Origin: Tichowtungia sp964398915
Lineage (GTDB): Bacteria; Verrucomicrobiota; Kiritimatiellia; Kiritimatiellales; Tichowtungiaceae
Reading direction: 5' to 3'
NCBI GenBank assembly: GCA_964398915.1
Contig: CAYNOR010000004.1
Coordinates: 1 to 64,000 of the forward strand
Length of the DNA stretch: 64,000 nucleotides
This document shows, piece by piece, positions 8,596 to 16,542 of the stretch (the stretch's first letter is position 1; each line of letters opens with the position of its first letter). The notes under the pieces were generated by a model. The model was not told where the DNA came from. It ran no database searches and saw nothing but the letters and a program-made list of their open reading frames with translations. The position numbers and the translations under genes were made by a program.

Positions 8596-10557
8596 ATGGC
8601 AGACAAAAGGTATTACGTAACGACTCCGATTTACTATGTGAACGACAGACCGCACATCGGTCATGCGTACACAACGATTCTGGCTGATGTGCTGGCCAGC
8701 TATCATCGGCTGCTCGGCATCCCCACGCATTTTCTGACCGGCACCGATGAGCACGGACAGAAAGTCCAGCAGGCGGCTGAGAAGAACGGCCTGACACCGC
8801 AGCAGCAGTGCGATCAGACCGTTATCCGGTTTCAAGACCTCTGGAAGCGCCTTGAGATCACGCATGACGATTTTATCCGCACCACCGAAGCGCGCCACAA
8901 AGTCATCGTGCAGGAGGTTCTGCAAGATCTGTTTGATCGCGATGAAATTTATCGCGCCGACTATCAGGGCTGGTACTGCGTTGCGTGTGAACGCTTTTTT
9001 GCTGAAAAGGATCTCGTTGAAGGCAACTGCCCGGAGTGCGGACGGAAAGTGGATGCCATTCAGGAAACCAATTACTTTTTCCGCATGAGCAAATATCAGG
9101 ACTGGCTCATTGAATACATCGAAGCCCATCCTGAATTCATTCAGCCCGACTTTCGCGCCAACGAAACGCTTGGCTTTCTGAAAACCAAAACGCTTCAGGA
9201 TCTCTGTATCTCCCGTCCGAAATCGCGGCTGGCGTGGGGGATTGAACTCCCGTTTGATAAGGATTTCGTCACCTATGTCTGGTTCGATGCGCTTCTCAAT
9301 TACATCACCGCCATCGGCTACAAGCGCGACGACGAGAAATTTAATCAATGGTGGCCCGCGACGCACCAGCTGATCGGCAAAGATATTCTCACCACGCACA
9401 CCGTTTACTGGCCGACCATGCTCAAGGCGATGGGGGTGTCCCTGCCGAAAACCATCTTTGCACACGGCTGGTGGCTGACCGGCCGCACCAAAATGAGCAA
9501 GAGTCTCGGCAATGTCGTCAACCCGATGGAAATGGTTGATAAATACGGCGTGGATGCCTTTCGCTATTTCCTGACCGCTGAAATGACACTCGGTCAGGAC
9601 GCTTCCTTCACCGAAGAGGCTTTTGTCCGCCGCTACAACAGCGATCTGGCCAATGATCTTGGTAATCTGATGAGCCGAACCGTCAATATGCTTGGCCGCT
9701 ATTGCGACGGGAAATTTCCAGTGGTTGGAAAGACTGCGCTCGCCGGTGTGCCGGAAAAAGAACTGTGGGACACCGTTCAGCAGGCGGTCGCCGAAATGGA
9801 GAACTCCATTGACACCATGCGACTCAATAGCGGTCTTAATGCCGTATTGGTCGCTGTGCGGAAGGTGAATCAGTATTTTGAGATCAAACAGCCGTGGACA
9901 CAGGCTAAAGAAGCAAAAAAGGAAGAGGTTGGCCTCACGCTGGCTCTCGCCGCCGAAAGCCTGCGTGTCTGTGCCGCGCTGCTCTATCCGGTCATGCCGG
10001 AAAAAATGGGCGCGCTGCGTGCCGCTTTCGGTCTCGGCAAACCTGATCCGAAGCTGTTACGCAAGTTCGGCATCATTAAAGCCGGGATCACTGTCGGCAA
10101 TCCCGGCATCCTCTTCCCGCGCGTCGAATTGTCCAACGTGGAGCAGGCATCCTTGCCTGCTCAAGCAGGGCCAGCTGCGAAGTCCGCCCCACAGGAAAAG
10201 AAAATGAATACAGAACCAGTAAAAGTCGAAGGTGTCATTACCTATGACGAAGTTATGAACGTCAAACTGCGCACCGCCAAGGTGCTCGCCGCCGAAAAGG
10301 TGGAGGGTGCGGACAAACTTCTTAAGCTTCAGATTGAAGTCGGTGAGGAGAAGCGCCAGCTCGTCGCCGGAATTGCTTTGCACTACACGCCGGAACAGGT
10401 TGTCGGCAAAACCATTATCATTGTCGCCAATCTCAAACCCGCGAAAATCCGCGGTGTCGAGTCGCAAGGAATGCTTCTGTGTGCATCCATTGGCGACCAG
10501 CTCAAGCTGATCACGGTTGACGGCGATCTGCCTGCCAGCGGTGCTGTGGTGAAGTAG
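8596..10557 (+). CDS. metG: Methionine-tRNA ligase with C-terminal tRNA-binding domain
   Basis: Class I synthetase charging tRNA-Met, 653 residues. HIGH motif at 20-23, a zinc knuckle (CVACERFF and CPECGRK, about 127-153), KMSKS at 299-303, an anticodon-binding helical domain, and a C-terminal Trbp111/EMAP-type dimerisation domain from about 545. The linker before that domain (about 514-536) contains an in-frame palindrome at 10141-10162 (arms GAGCAGGCA and TGCCTGCTC) belonging to the hairpin family described under findings. It lies only 17 bp after the DUF481 gene. Confidence 0.97.
   Translation: MADKRYYVTTPIYYVNDRPHIGHAYTTILADVLASYHRLLGIPTHFLTGTDEHGQKVQQAAEKNGLTPQQQCDQTVIRFQDLWKRLEITHDDFIRTTEARHKVIVQEVLQDLFDRDEIYRADYQGWYCVACERFFAEKDLVEGNCPECGRKVDAIQETNYFFRMSKYQDWLIEYIEAHPEFIQPDFRANETLGFLKTKTLQDLCISRPKSRLAWGIELPFDKDFVTYVWFDALLNYITAIGYKRDDEKFNQWWPATHQLIGKDILTTHTVYWPTMLKAMGVSLPKTIFAHGWWLTGRTKMSKSLGNVVNPMEMVDKYGVDAFRYFLTAEMTLGQDASFTEEAFVRRYNSDLANDLGNLMSRTVNMLGRYCDGKFPVVGKTALAGVPEKELWDTVQQAVAEMENSIDTMRLNSGLNAVLVAVRKVNQYFEIKQPWTQAKEAKKEEVGLTLALAAESLRVCAALLYPVMPEKMGALRAAFGLGKPDPKLLRKFGIIKAGITVGNPGILFPRVELSNVEQASLPAQAGPAAKSAPQEKKMNTEPVKVEGVITYDEVMNVKLRTAKVLAAEKVEGADKLLKLQIEVGEEKRQLVAGIALHYTPEQVVGKTIIIVANLKPAKIRGVESQGMLLCASIGDQLKLITVDGDLPASGAVVK
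10141..10162 (+). repeat. In-frame palindromic repeat inside metG
   Basis: A 22-bp near-perfect hairpin preceded by GTG: stem GAGCAGGC, loop ATCCTT, stem GCCTGCTC. It encodes part of the metG linker and matches the layout of the other hairpins (variable stem around a TC-containing loop). Confidence 0.7.
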
Positions 10558-10564
10558 TTTCTGG

Positions 10565-10589
10565 TTTGGAGGGCGCGGTTCCACCCGCG
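10565..10589 (+). repeat. REP-like palindrome, upstream copy
   Basis: A 25-bp unit starting TTTGGAGGGCGCGG, loop TTCCAC, then the complementary arm CCGCG. It is identical over 25 bp to the copy at 11103 on the other side of the RAYT gene and lies between metG and that gene. Confidence 0.85.
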
Positions 10590-10600
10590 ACGGATGTTGC

Positions 10601-11092
10601 ATGAATGAAAATGGAAATCCGGAACAAATTCGCCATTATCCGGCACACCAGCCTGCTGTGGAATTTTTTAACCGTCCGATTGTTGTTTTTCTGACCGTTT
10701 GTTCTGCACAGCGCAAATCGGTCTTTGCCGAAGAGCGGGTGCACAAAGCTCTGCTGAATGCATGGCAATCTGCTGACCGATGGTGTGTCGGACGGTACGT
10801 GATCATGCCGGATCATCTTCATCTGTTCTGTTCTCCGGCAGTCCGTGAATATCCCGCATTGAAGGATTGGGTGCGATATTGGAAATCGATGACTTCACGT
10901 ATGCTTGGCGCGGGTGGAACCGCGCCCTCCAGATCAATCTGGCAACGTGATTTTTGGGATACGCAGTTGCGCACGCATGAAAGTTACGGTGAGAAATGGG
11001 AATATGTGCGCCGGAATCCAGTTCGAGCCGGGCTTGTTACTTGTCCGGAGAGCTGGCCGTTTCAGGGCGAGGTTTGCTCTTTGCGGTGGTGA
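10601..11092 (+). CDS. REP-associated tyrosine transposase (RAYT, IS200/Y1-like)
   Basis: A 163-residue Y1 single-strand transposase of the RAYT/TnpA_REP group, which nicks hairpin DNA and is thought to move REP sequences. Seen: TVCSAQR near residue 30, the metal-binding HUH motif in MPDHLHLF (about 69-76), and the nucleophile-type YVRRNPVRAGL helix (about 131-141). Identical REP palindromes flank it in direct orientation and a third, inverted copy lies inside its own coding sequence at 10907-10931. It is a single-copy domesticated-type gene with no insertion-sequence ends. Confidence 0.93.
   Translation: MNENGNPEQIRHYPAHQPAVEFFNRPIVVFLTVCSAQRKSVFAEERVHKALLNAWQSADRWCVGRYVIMPDHLHLFCSPAVREYPALKDWVRYWKSMTSRMLGAGGTAPSRSIWQRDFWDTQLRTHESYGEKWEYVRRNPVRAGLVTCPESWPFQGEVCSLRW
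10907..10931 (-). repeat. REP-like palindrome inside the transposase gene, inverted copy
   Basis: Reverse complement of the flanking REP units (23 bp shared). It is translated in frame as GAGGTAPSR between the HUH motif and the catalytic Tyr region, so the transposase carries its own putative substrate in its coding sequence. Confidence 0.85.
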
Positions 11093-11102
11093 AATAAAGC
11101 TG

Positions 11103-11129
11103 TTTGGAGGGCGCGGTTCCACCCGCGCC
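11103..11129 (+). repeat. REP-like palindrome, downstream copy
   Basis: Unit starting TTTGGAGGGCGCGG, loop TTCCAC, arm CCGCGCC; a direct repeat of the copy at 10565. It lies immediately beyond the leuB stop codon, so it may also act as a bidirectional 3' hairpin for leuB and the transposase gene. Confidence 0.85.
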
Positions 11130-11131
11130 GG

Positions 11132-12205
11132 TTACAGATTCTTGAGCGCTTCTTCGCGAATCACACGGCCCATTTCCGAGGTCGAAGCCTTTTTATATCC
11201 CTCGCGCCACAGGTCGGCAGTACGGTAATTCTGTGCCAGCGCCGATTCGTAACCTTTGCGGATCGCGGCGGCGGCTTTGGCTTCCCCAAGGAAGTCGAGC
11301 ATCATGGCGGATGACAGCATCATCGCGACCGGATTGGCTTTGCCCTGACCGGCGATGTCCGGCGCTGAGCCGTGAATCGGCTCAAACAGACCGTATTTTT
11401 CGCCGAGACTGGCGGACGGCAGCAGCCCGAGCGAGCCGCCGAGTGTGGCGGTTGTGTCGGAAAGAATGTCGCCGAAAATGTTGCCGGTCAGAATCACGTC
11501 GAACTGGCGCGGATTCAGAACCACCTGCATCGTCGCGTTGTCGATGTACATGTGGTTGAGCTCAACATCAGGGAATTCTTTTTCGTGCACGCGCTTGACG
11601 GTGTCGCGCCACAGGCGGGAGACGGTCAGCACGTTGGCTTTGTCCACGGAGGTGACTTTGTTACGGCGTTTGCGTGCCCATTCGAATGCCACTCGGGCAA
11701 CGCGTTCAATTTCCGGAACGGTGTAGCGCATCGTATTGAATGCTTCAAAGCCGTCATTGCCGGTCGGCTGGCCGAAATAAATGCAGCCGATCAGCTCGCG
11801 CACGGTCAGCAGATCGACGCCGGTCACGGCTTCCGGGCGGAGCGGAGAGGAATCAGCCAGCGCGGCCGGAACGGAAACTGGGCGCAGGTTGGCGAAAACA
11901 CCGAGCTCCTTACGAATTTTGAGCAGACCGGATTCCGGACGCAACGCGCCGGTCAGGTGATCCCACTTGGGGCCGCCCATGGCGCCCAGCAACGTTGCAT
12001 CGGAGGCTTTGCAGGCGGCGATAACGTGGTCGGGCATGGGATCGTTATATTTGTCGATGGCTGCTCCGCCGGCGGCCTGTTCGTTGTATTCCAGCTTAAA
12101 TCCGCACTTTGCCGACACTGCATTCAGCAGTTGAATGGTTTCAGACATCACTTCCGTGCCGATACCGTCGCCGGCCATTACAGTAATTTTATACGTTTTT
12201 GACAT
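11132..12205 (-). CDS. leuB: 3-isopropylmalate dehydrogenase
   Basis: NAD-dependent oxidative decarboxylation of 3-isopropylmalate in leucine synthesis. The 357 residues begin with the usual ITVMAGDGIGTEV, followed by GAMGGPKWD, the substrate-loop RPESGLLKIRKEL, the VRELIGCIYFG region with the family's VREL, the DKANVL motif and GNIFGDILSD metal-binding segment, and the EPIHGSAPDIAG NAD-binding motif that marks LeuB. It stands alone, without leuA, leuC or leuD, and its 3' end abuts a REP palindrome. Confidence 0.97.
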   Translation of the reverse strand: MSKTYKITVMAGDGIGTEVMSETIQLLNAVSAKCGFKLEYNEQAAGGAAIDKYNDPMPDHVIAACKASDATLLGAMGGPKWDHLTGALRPESGLLKIRKELGVFANLRPVSVPAALADSSPLRPEAVTGVDLLTVRELIGCIYFGQPTGNDGFEAFNTMRYTVPEIERVARVAFEWARKRRNKVTSVDKANVLTVSRLWRDTVKRVHEKEFPDVELNHMYIDNATMQVVLNPRQFDVILTGNIFGDILSDTTATLGGSLGLLPSASLGEKYGLFEPIHGSAPDIAGQGKANPVAMMLSSAMMLDFLGEAKAAAAIRKGYESALAQNYRTADLWREGYKKASTSEMGRVIREEALKNL

Positions 12206-12287
12206 GCCAACCTGCTTTCTTCCTTTAGAATCCCCGAAAATAAGACGGCGGTTTTATCACTCTGTCTTAACATTGGAAACAGAATTT

Positions 12288-12944
12288 ATGGGAAAAGGAT
12301 TAATCCTCTTTGATATCGATGGAACCCTGCTTCACGCGCCGGGAGGCCGGGCCGCATTTGCTCAGGCCTTCAAAGAGGCACTCGGCTGGGAGCAGGGCGT
12401 CGAGCACATCAACTTTTACGGCGCGACCGACCTGAATGTCTTTCGCGGAATTTGCGGTGAGCGCGGCGTTGAATCGACCCCGGAAATGGAGCGCGCCTTT
12501 TTCGAGCGGCTTGCTCCGGCGCTCAACTCGCGGCTGGCCGTAAATCCCCCGACCCTTTTCCCGAATGTTGAAAATATTCTCCGCGAAGTTTCCAAACAAT
12601 GGAAGCTTGGAATCGTCACCGGAAATATTGAAGCGACGGCGCGGGCCAAGCTGCATCATGCGGGTATTGCGGATCATTTCAGTTTCGGCGGATTCGGCTG
12701 TACGCACGCCGATCGCGCCGAAATCGCCCGGCAGGCGCTGAAGGCCTCCGGTGTCGAGCGCCCCGGAAAATTTTTTCTGATCGGCGACACGCCCAGCGAC
12801 ATTAACGCCGCTAAAGCGAACGGGTTGATCGCCATTGCCGTCGCCACCGGCGGATTCGATTTCCAGAGTCTGGAAAAGGCCGGTGCTGATTTTGTCTTTC
12901 AAGATCTGACGGATACGGAGAAGTTGATGGATGTGTTGGAGTAG
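12288..12944 (+). CDS. HAD family hydrolase (phosphoglycolate phosphatase-like)
   Basis: A 218-residue haloacid dehalogenase-type phosphatase. Motif I FDIDGTLL near residue 8 carries the nucleophile Asp, motif II is IVTGN (about 110), the motif III Lys is in the mid-region, and motif IV FLIGDTPSDI (about 164-173) has the metal-binding Asp. The cap is of the small helical (C1) type. Gph/PpaX-like activity is likely but the substrate is uncertain. The start at 12288 puts motif I at the usual distance; an ORF start at 12135 would overlap leuB. Its last codons begin an 8-nt repeat array. Confidence 0.85.
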   Translation: MGKGLILFDIDGTLLHAPGGRAAFAQAFKEALGWEQGVEHINFYGATDLNVFRGICGERGVESTPEMERAFFERLAPALNSRLAVNPPTLFPNVENILREVSKQWKLGIVTGNIEATARAKLHHAGIADHFSFGGFGCTHADRAEIARQALKASGVERPGKFFLIGDTPSDINAAKANGLIAIAVATGGFDFQSLEKAGADFVFQDLTDTEKLMDVLE

Positions 12945-13058
12945 TGGAGTCATGGAGTGTTGGGCATGAAAAAAAATAAAAACGGGATGCGGATCGGGTT
13001 GCTGAGATTCATTACTCCAGTACTCCTGTACTCCATCATTCCAATCATCCTGTGCTCC
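12937..13058. repeat. Inverted 8-nt-period arrays upstream of msrB
   Basis: Left arm: TGGAGTAG, TGGAGTCA, TGGAGTGT, TGGGCATG in exact 8-nt phase (12937-12968). Right arm: ATTACTCC, AGTACTCC, TGTACTCC, ATCATTCC, AATCATCC, TGTGCTCC (13011-13058). TGGAGT and ACTCC(A) are reverse complements, so the arms are inverted, with only 42 bp between them and no gene. The layout resembles the arms around the four-helix-bundle genes. Confidence 0.8.
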
Positions 13059-13079
13059 TGCACAGAAAAGGAGGCCCCG

Positions 13080-13493
13080 ATGAAACAGCAGTTCCCTATT
13101 CAGAAAACCGATGCGGAATGGAAGAAAGAACTGACGCCTGAGCAGTACCGCATTTTGCGTCAGGCCGGAACGGAGCGTCCGTTCGCCGGAATTTACACCG
13201 ACAACGATAAGCCCGGCCTTTACCGCTGCGCCGCCTGCGGGGCCGAACTGTTCACATCGGAATCCAAGTTTCATTCCGGATGCGGCTGGCCGAGTTTTGA
13301 CGCAGCGGCTAAAGCCGGAACAGTAGTTCTTCGTCCCGACAACAGCCTCGGTATGACCCGTACTGAAGTGCTTTGCGCCCATTGTGGTGGGCACCTCGGC
13401 CACCTCTTCGACGACGGTCCGACAGCCACCGGTATGCGCTACTGCATCAACTCTGCGGCGCTGAAGTTCGACAAAAGAGAACCGGCTAAATAA
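13080..13493 (+). CDS. msrB: Peptide-methionine (R)-S-oxide reductase MsrB
   Basis: Thioredoxin-dependent reduction of Met-R-sulfoxide. 137 residues from the ATG at 13080, which has an ideal AAGGAGG site 5 bp upstream. Zinc cysteines CAACG and CAHCGG, the HSGCGWPSF and GHLGHLFDDG motifs, and the catalytic Cys in RYCINSAAL are present. The frame is open back to 12966, adding a leader that looks like a lipoprotein signal (hydrophobic stretch, then LCSC). That leader is encoded largely by the right arm of an 8-nt repeat array, so it may be fortuitous or recruited. Its 3' end overlaps the convergent FKBP gene by 8 bp. Confidence 0.93.
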   Translation: MKQQFPIQKTDAEWKKELTPEQYRILRQAGTERPFAGIYTDNDKPGLYRCAACGAELFTSESKFHSGCGWPSFDAAAKAGTVVLRPDNSLGMTRTEVLCAHCGGHLGHLFDDGPTATGMRYCINSAALKFDKREPAK

Positions 13494-13905
13494 CTTCGAC
13501 CAGTTCGAGCGTGAACGTCAAATTTTTGCCGGCCATCGGGTGGTTGGCGTCGATGGTTACAAATTCATCGGTAATCGCGTTGACGACCACGCCGAGCGGA
13601 CCTTGCGGACCCATCATCTGGAGCTGCATACCGACGGCCAGTTCCATCTCCGGAGGGAAGCGGTCTTTGGGCAGGTTGCCGATCATTTCTTCGCGTGCTT
13701 CGCCGTAGGCCTCCGCTGCAGGAATCGTGACGGTTTTTTTGCCGCCGACGTTCATGTCGCGCACGGCGGAGTCAAAGCCGGGAATCACCATACCGGAGCC
13801 GGTTTCAAATTCGAGCGGGTCGCGCCCGGCGGAAGAGTCGAACTGTGTACCGTCGTTCAGTGTGCCGGTGTAGTGAATACGTACTGTTTTTCCGTCTGCG
13901 ATCAT
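13486..13905 (-). CDS. FKBP-type peptidyl-prolyl isomerase (SlyD-like)
   Basis: Folding helper that interconverts Xaa-Pro peptide bonds. 139 residues with the FKBP halves VRIHYTGTLNDGTQFDSS and LTFTLELVEV and an insert-in-flap domain (about 70-125), the SlyD arrangement. It lacks the His-rich metal-binding tail of E. coli SlyD. The start has an AAGGA site 7 bp upstream. It is convergent with msrB. Confidence 0.92.
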   Translation of the reverse strand: MIADGKTVRIHYTGTLNDGTQFDSSAGRDPLEFETGSGMVIPGFDSAVRDMNVGGKKTVTIPAAEAYGEAREEMIGNLPKDRFPPEMELAVGMQLQMMGPQGPLGVVVNAITDEFVTIDANHPMAGKNLTFTLELVEVI

Positions 13906-14145
13906 GAGATTTTCCTTGGGTTAAATTGAGCGGGAACCCTACCGGACGTGAGAATAGAGACAACCAAAAAGCAGTTCGAAAAATTGATTCCGAGTCAGAA
14001 TGTGGGCGATGGCAGAGAAACAGGAAATTAAAATTCACCGAAGGACACATCAGGAAAGTCCGAGATCGCCAGGGAAAGAGCACGGATCAAAATCTCCGTG
14101 TTTCCATCCGATCCATTCTTGGTGGCATATCAATCGCTACCCGCT

Positions 14146-14364
14146 CTAGCGTTTGGATAAGGCAGCACTAATGATGGTTTGAACCAAATGATTATGGTTC
14201 GGGGCGAGATTCAGCGGAACCTGTTCGCGACCGACCGCCATGGAGACCTGCCGCCGGGCGCAGATCGATGGATTATTTTCGCAGTAAACCTTCTTCAGTT
14301 CGTCGATGGCTTGCTGATGCAGCGTATTGAAAAACAAGCAGCCTTTCAAAAACTCGCAACCCAT
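14146..14364 (-). CDS. Small cysteine-rich conserved protein
   Basis: A 72-residue cytoplasmic protein. It has a spaced cysteine pattern (CEFLKGCLFF, VYCENNPSICARR) followed by VGREQVPLNLAPN. I recognise this layout as a recurrent small bacterial protein with a C-x5-C...YC...CAR signature, function unknown; metal or Fe-S binding is inferred from the four cysteines. A strong GGGAGGT site precedes the ATG. It lies upstream of the sulfatase-maturase gene on the same strand, about 80 bp away relative to 14446. Confidence 0.65.
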   Translation of the reverse strand: MGCEFLKGCLFFNTLHQQAIDELKKVYCENNPSICARRQVSMAVGREQVPLNLAPNHNHLVQTIISAALSKR

Positions 14365-14445
14365 ACCGACCTCCCTGTTGTGGGGAAGCTATTCTTCAGT
14401 TCGAGGGGTTTCAATCTGAAAAATACGGATTATTTTGTACGTGTT

Positions 14446-15690
14446 TTAGAGGAGCTTCTTTTTTGGCGGAACCATGGCCATAATGTCGGCGGCAGGCTGG
14501 TTATTGCGGATGAGTTGCGCCATCGTGCGCATGTAGGGGTCGATGTGATGCAGGAACATCTTGTAGCCCTCGCACAGCCAGTTCAGTCCCGGTTCTCCGG
14601 TCGGTGTGGTGATGAAACGGTGTTTCGGGCATTCGCCGTGGCAGACGAACATGACATCGCACTTGCGGCACCATTCCGGCAACTTGTCGAATTTGTCGTT
14701 TCCGAATTTTCTCTGTTTTTCTGAGTGAGCCAGTTCGGTCATGGGCGTCTGGAGAATATTTCCGAGCCGAAAGTCGGGATAGACGAAGTGGTCGCAGGCG
14801 TAGAGATCGCCGTTATGCTCAATGATCATCGCACTGCCGCAACGCTCGGCAAAGACGCAGAGCGGCGGCGGCATATCCATCCAGCCGTTGAGCATTACAT
14901 CAAAAATCTGCACAAAGACATTCCCGACGTCCCGCCGCACCCATTCTTCGAAAATATCGATCAGGAACTGTCCGTACTGCTTCGGCTGAACCGTCCAGGG
15001 CATTACGCGGTCGTCTGTATCATCGGTGGCGAGATCCGGCGGCATAGCGAGTTTCAGGCCGAGGTGCACGGCGGCATCGTCGGGTTTACGTTCAATGATC
15101 GGAATGAATTGCAGGAATGTGCTGCCGGTGCTTTTCAGAAAGTCGTAGATTTCCAGCGCGTATTGTGCGTTTTGGCGGGTGACACAGGTGAGCGTGTTGA
15201 AGTCCACCCGGTGGGCCTTCATCAGCTTAAGCGCTTTCATCACTTTATCGAAAGTCGGGTTGCCGCCGCGGTCGATGCGGAATTTGTCATGGATGTGTCG
15301 CGGACCGTCGAGGCTGAGGCCGATCAGAAACTTCTCTTTGGCGAGAAACTTGCACCAGTCGTTGTCAATCAGTGTACCGTTGGTTTGGAAAGCATTCTGT
15401 ACAGGGCGTCCGGCCGAGTATTTTTTCTGGAGCTGAACGGCTTTCTGGAAAAATTCCACACCCATTAACGTGGGTTCGCCGCCCTGCCAGGCGAAGAGGA
15501 TTTCCGGTGTATTCTGCGACTCGCAGTACTGTTTGATATAAGTCTCCAGCACCTCATCGTTCATCCGGTGAACCTTATTCTCCTTAAAGAGAACTTCTTT
15601 TTCGAGGTAGAAGCAGTATTTACAGGCCAGATTGCAATCCGGCCCCGCCGGTTTGGCCATCAAATGAAAAGGTGTTTTTTTGTTAAGCAT
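14446..15690 (-). CDS. Anaerobic sulfatase-maturating enzyme (radical SAM/SPASM)
   Basis: Converts an active-site Cys or Ser of sulfatases to formylglycine without oxygen. 414 residues with the radical-SAM triad Cys19-x3-Cys23-x2-Cys26 (CNLACKYCFYLEK), FAWQGGEPTL, and a C-terminal SPASM domain whose cysteines bind two auxiliary [4Fe-4S] clusters (CGSAM, YACDHFVYPD, CRKCDVMFVCHGECPKHRF). No sulfatase is encoded here; PVC genomes often carry dozens elsewhere. It is followed after 8 bp by the DUF1643-like gene on the same strand (upstream in transcription). Confidence 0.94.
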   Translation of the reverse strand: MLNKKTPFHLMAKPAGPDCNLACKYCFYLEKEVLFKENKVHRMNDEVLETYIKQYCESQNTPEILFAWQGGEPTLMGVEFFQKAVQLQKKYSAGRPVQNAFQTNGTLIDNDWCKFLAKEKFLIGLSLDGPRHIHDKFRIDRGGNPTFDKVMKALKLMKAHRVDFNTLTCVTRQNAQYALEIYDFLKSTGSTFLQFIPIIERKPDDAAVHLGLKLAMPPDLATDDTDDRVMPWTVQPKQYGQFLIDIFEEWVRRDVGNVFVQIFDVMLNGWMDMPPPLCVFAERCGSAMIIEHNGDLYACDHFVYPDFRLGNILQTPMTELAHSEKQRKFGNDKFDKLPEWCRKCDVMFVCHGECPKHRFITTPTGEPGLNWLCEGYKMFLHHIDPYMRTMAQLIRNNQPAADIMAMVPPKKKLL

Positions 15691-15698
15691 GGAAGAGA

Positions 15699-16457
15699 TT
15701 AGAATGTGGGCGGAATTGCGTCGAGAATTGTCTCAAGCCATTCTTCTTTTTTGGATTGAAGCATCGGGCTGGGATGAGCCGTCAGTACCGGATCGTTTCC
15801 GGCGGGTACGGTAATGATCTTTTCACCTTCGATCCGGCTTAAACATTGTTTTGCGAGTGGAATCAGTCCGGCGTCCTGACCCCAGCCGAGGATGAACGGC
15901 GCGGCGGGTTTGCGCCGGAGCATCGTGTTGCGCTCAGCGGAACGTTCTTCGCAGAACATGCTGTGCGTTGCGCCGCCGGGCAGGGTGGCGAGATCTTTTG
16001 TTTTGGCGATAAAGCTTGGGCTTTTCGGGTCCCGCAGGTCGGAAATATTCAGCACCCGGACGTGGTTCCAGCCCTTGGAAACCATCACCCGCATAATCTG
16101 GTACTGGGTGTTATCCGGCTGAGTCAGCACCAGCGGCTTTTGAAATCCGGCGGGCAACGGCAGAGTCAGCAGGCTGTCGGTATCGCCGTCCTCAATCGGG
16201 CGCGACGAGCCGGGGTTCATCATAATCACCACCGCATCCGGCAGATTCAGTTCTTTTCCTGAACTGCTGAACAGATCGTGCGGGTCGCTTTTGGCGCCGA
16301 CGGCTTCACGCGGTAGCGACGTGATTTCCAGCACACTGCGGCAGAGCTGCGGGTTTGCGCCTCCGATGTGCAGGCGGTAGAAATGTCCGTAGCAGCGGAA
16401 GGTCTTTTTTAATTCAGCGGCATAAGTGAATTTGGGCATAGACCGGGATTTAAGCAT
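15699..16457 (-). CDS. DUF1643-like hypothetical protein
   Basis: A 252-residue cytoplasmic protein (an ATG at 16439 is an alternative start). The middle reads VVIMMNPGSSRP, then NTQYQIMRVM and VRVLNISDLRDPKS, which resembles DUF1643 (ML.NPS.A, then a V.NL..LR motif). It ends with LTAHPSPM, reminiscent of the uracil-DNA-glycosylase-fold HPS motif found in the same superfamily. Function is unknown. It is probably co-transcribed with the sulfatase maturase, with 8 bp between them. Confidence 0.6.
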   Translation of the reverse strand: MLKSRSMPKFTYAAELKKTFRCYGHFYRLHIGGANPQLCRSVLEITSLPREAVGAKSDPHDLFSSSGKELNLPDAVVIMMNPGSSRPIEDGDTDSLLTLPLPAGFQKPLVLTQPDNTQYQIMRVMVSKGWNHVRVLNISDLRDPKSPSFIAKTKDLATLPGGATHSMFCEERSAERNTMLRRKPAAPFILGWGQDAGLIPLAKQCLSRIEGEKIITVPAGNDPVLTAHPSPMLQSKKEEWLETILDAIPPTF

Positions 16458-16542
16458 GGACGAGGGTGTTTTCCAAACATTGGAAAAATGTTTTTAAAAT
16501 TTTTCCCCGACAAGCCGCCGGGATTCGTAGACAATAGTCCGC

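Noticed and set aside
8575..9465. Long minus-strand frame opposite metG
   Set aside because: Shadow of a conserved synthetase gene.
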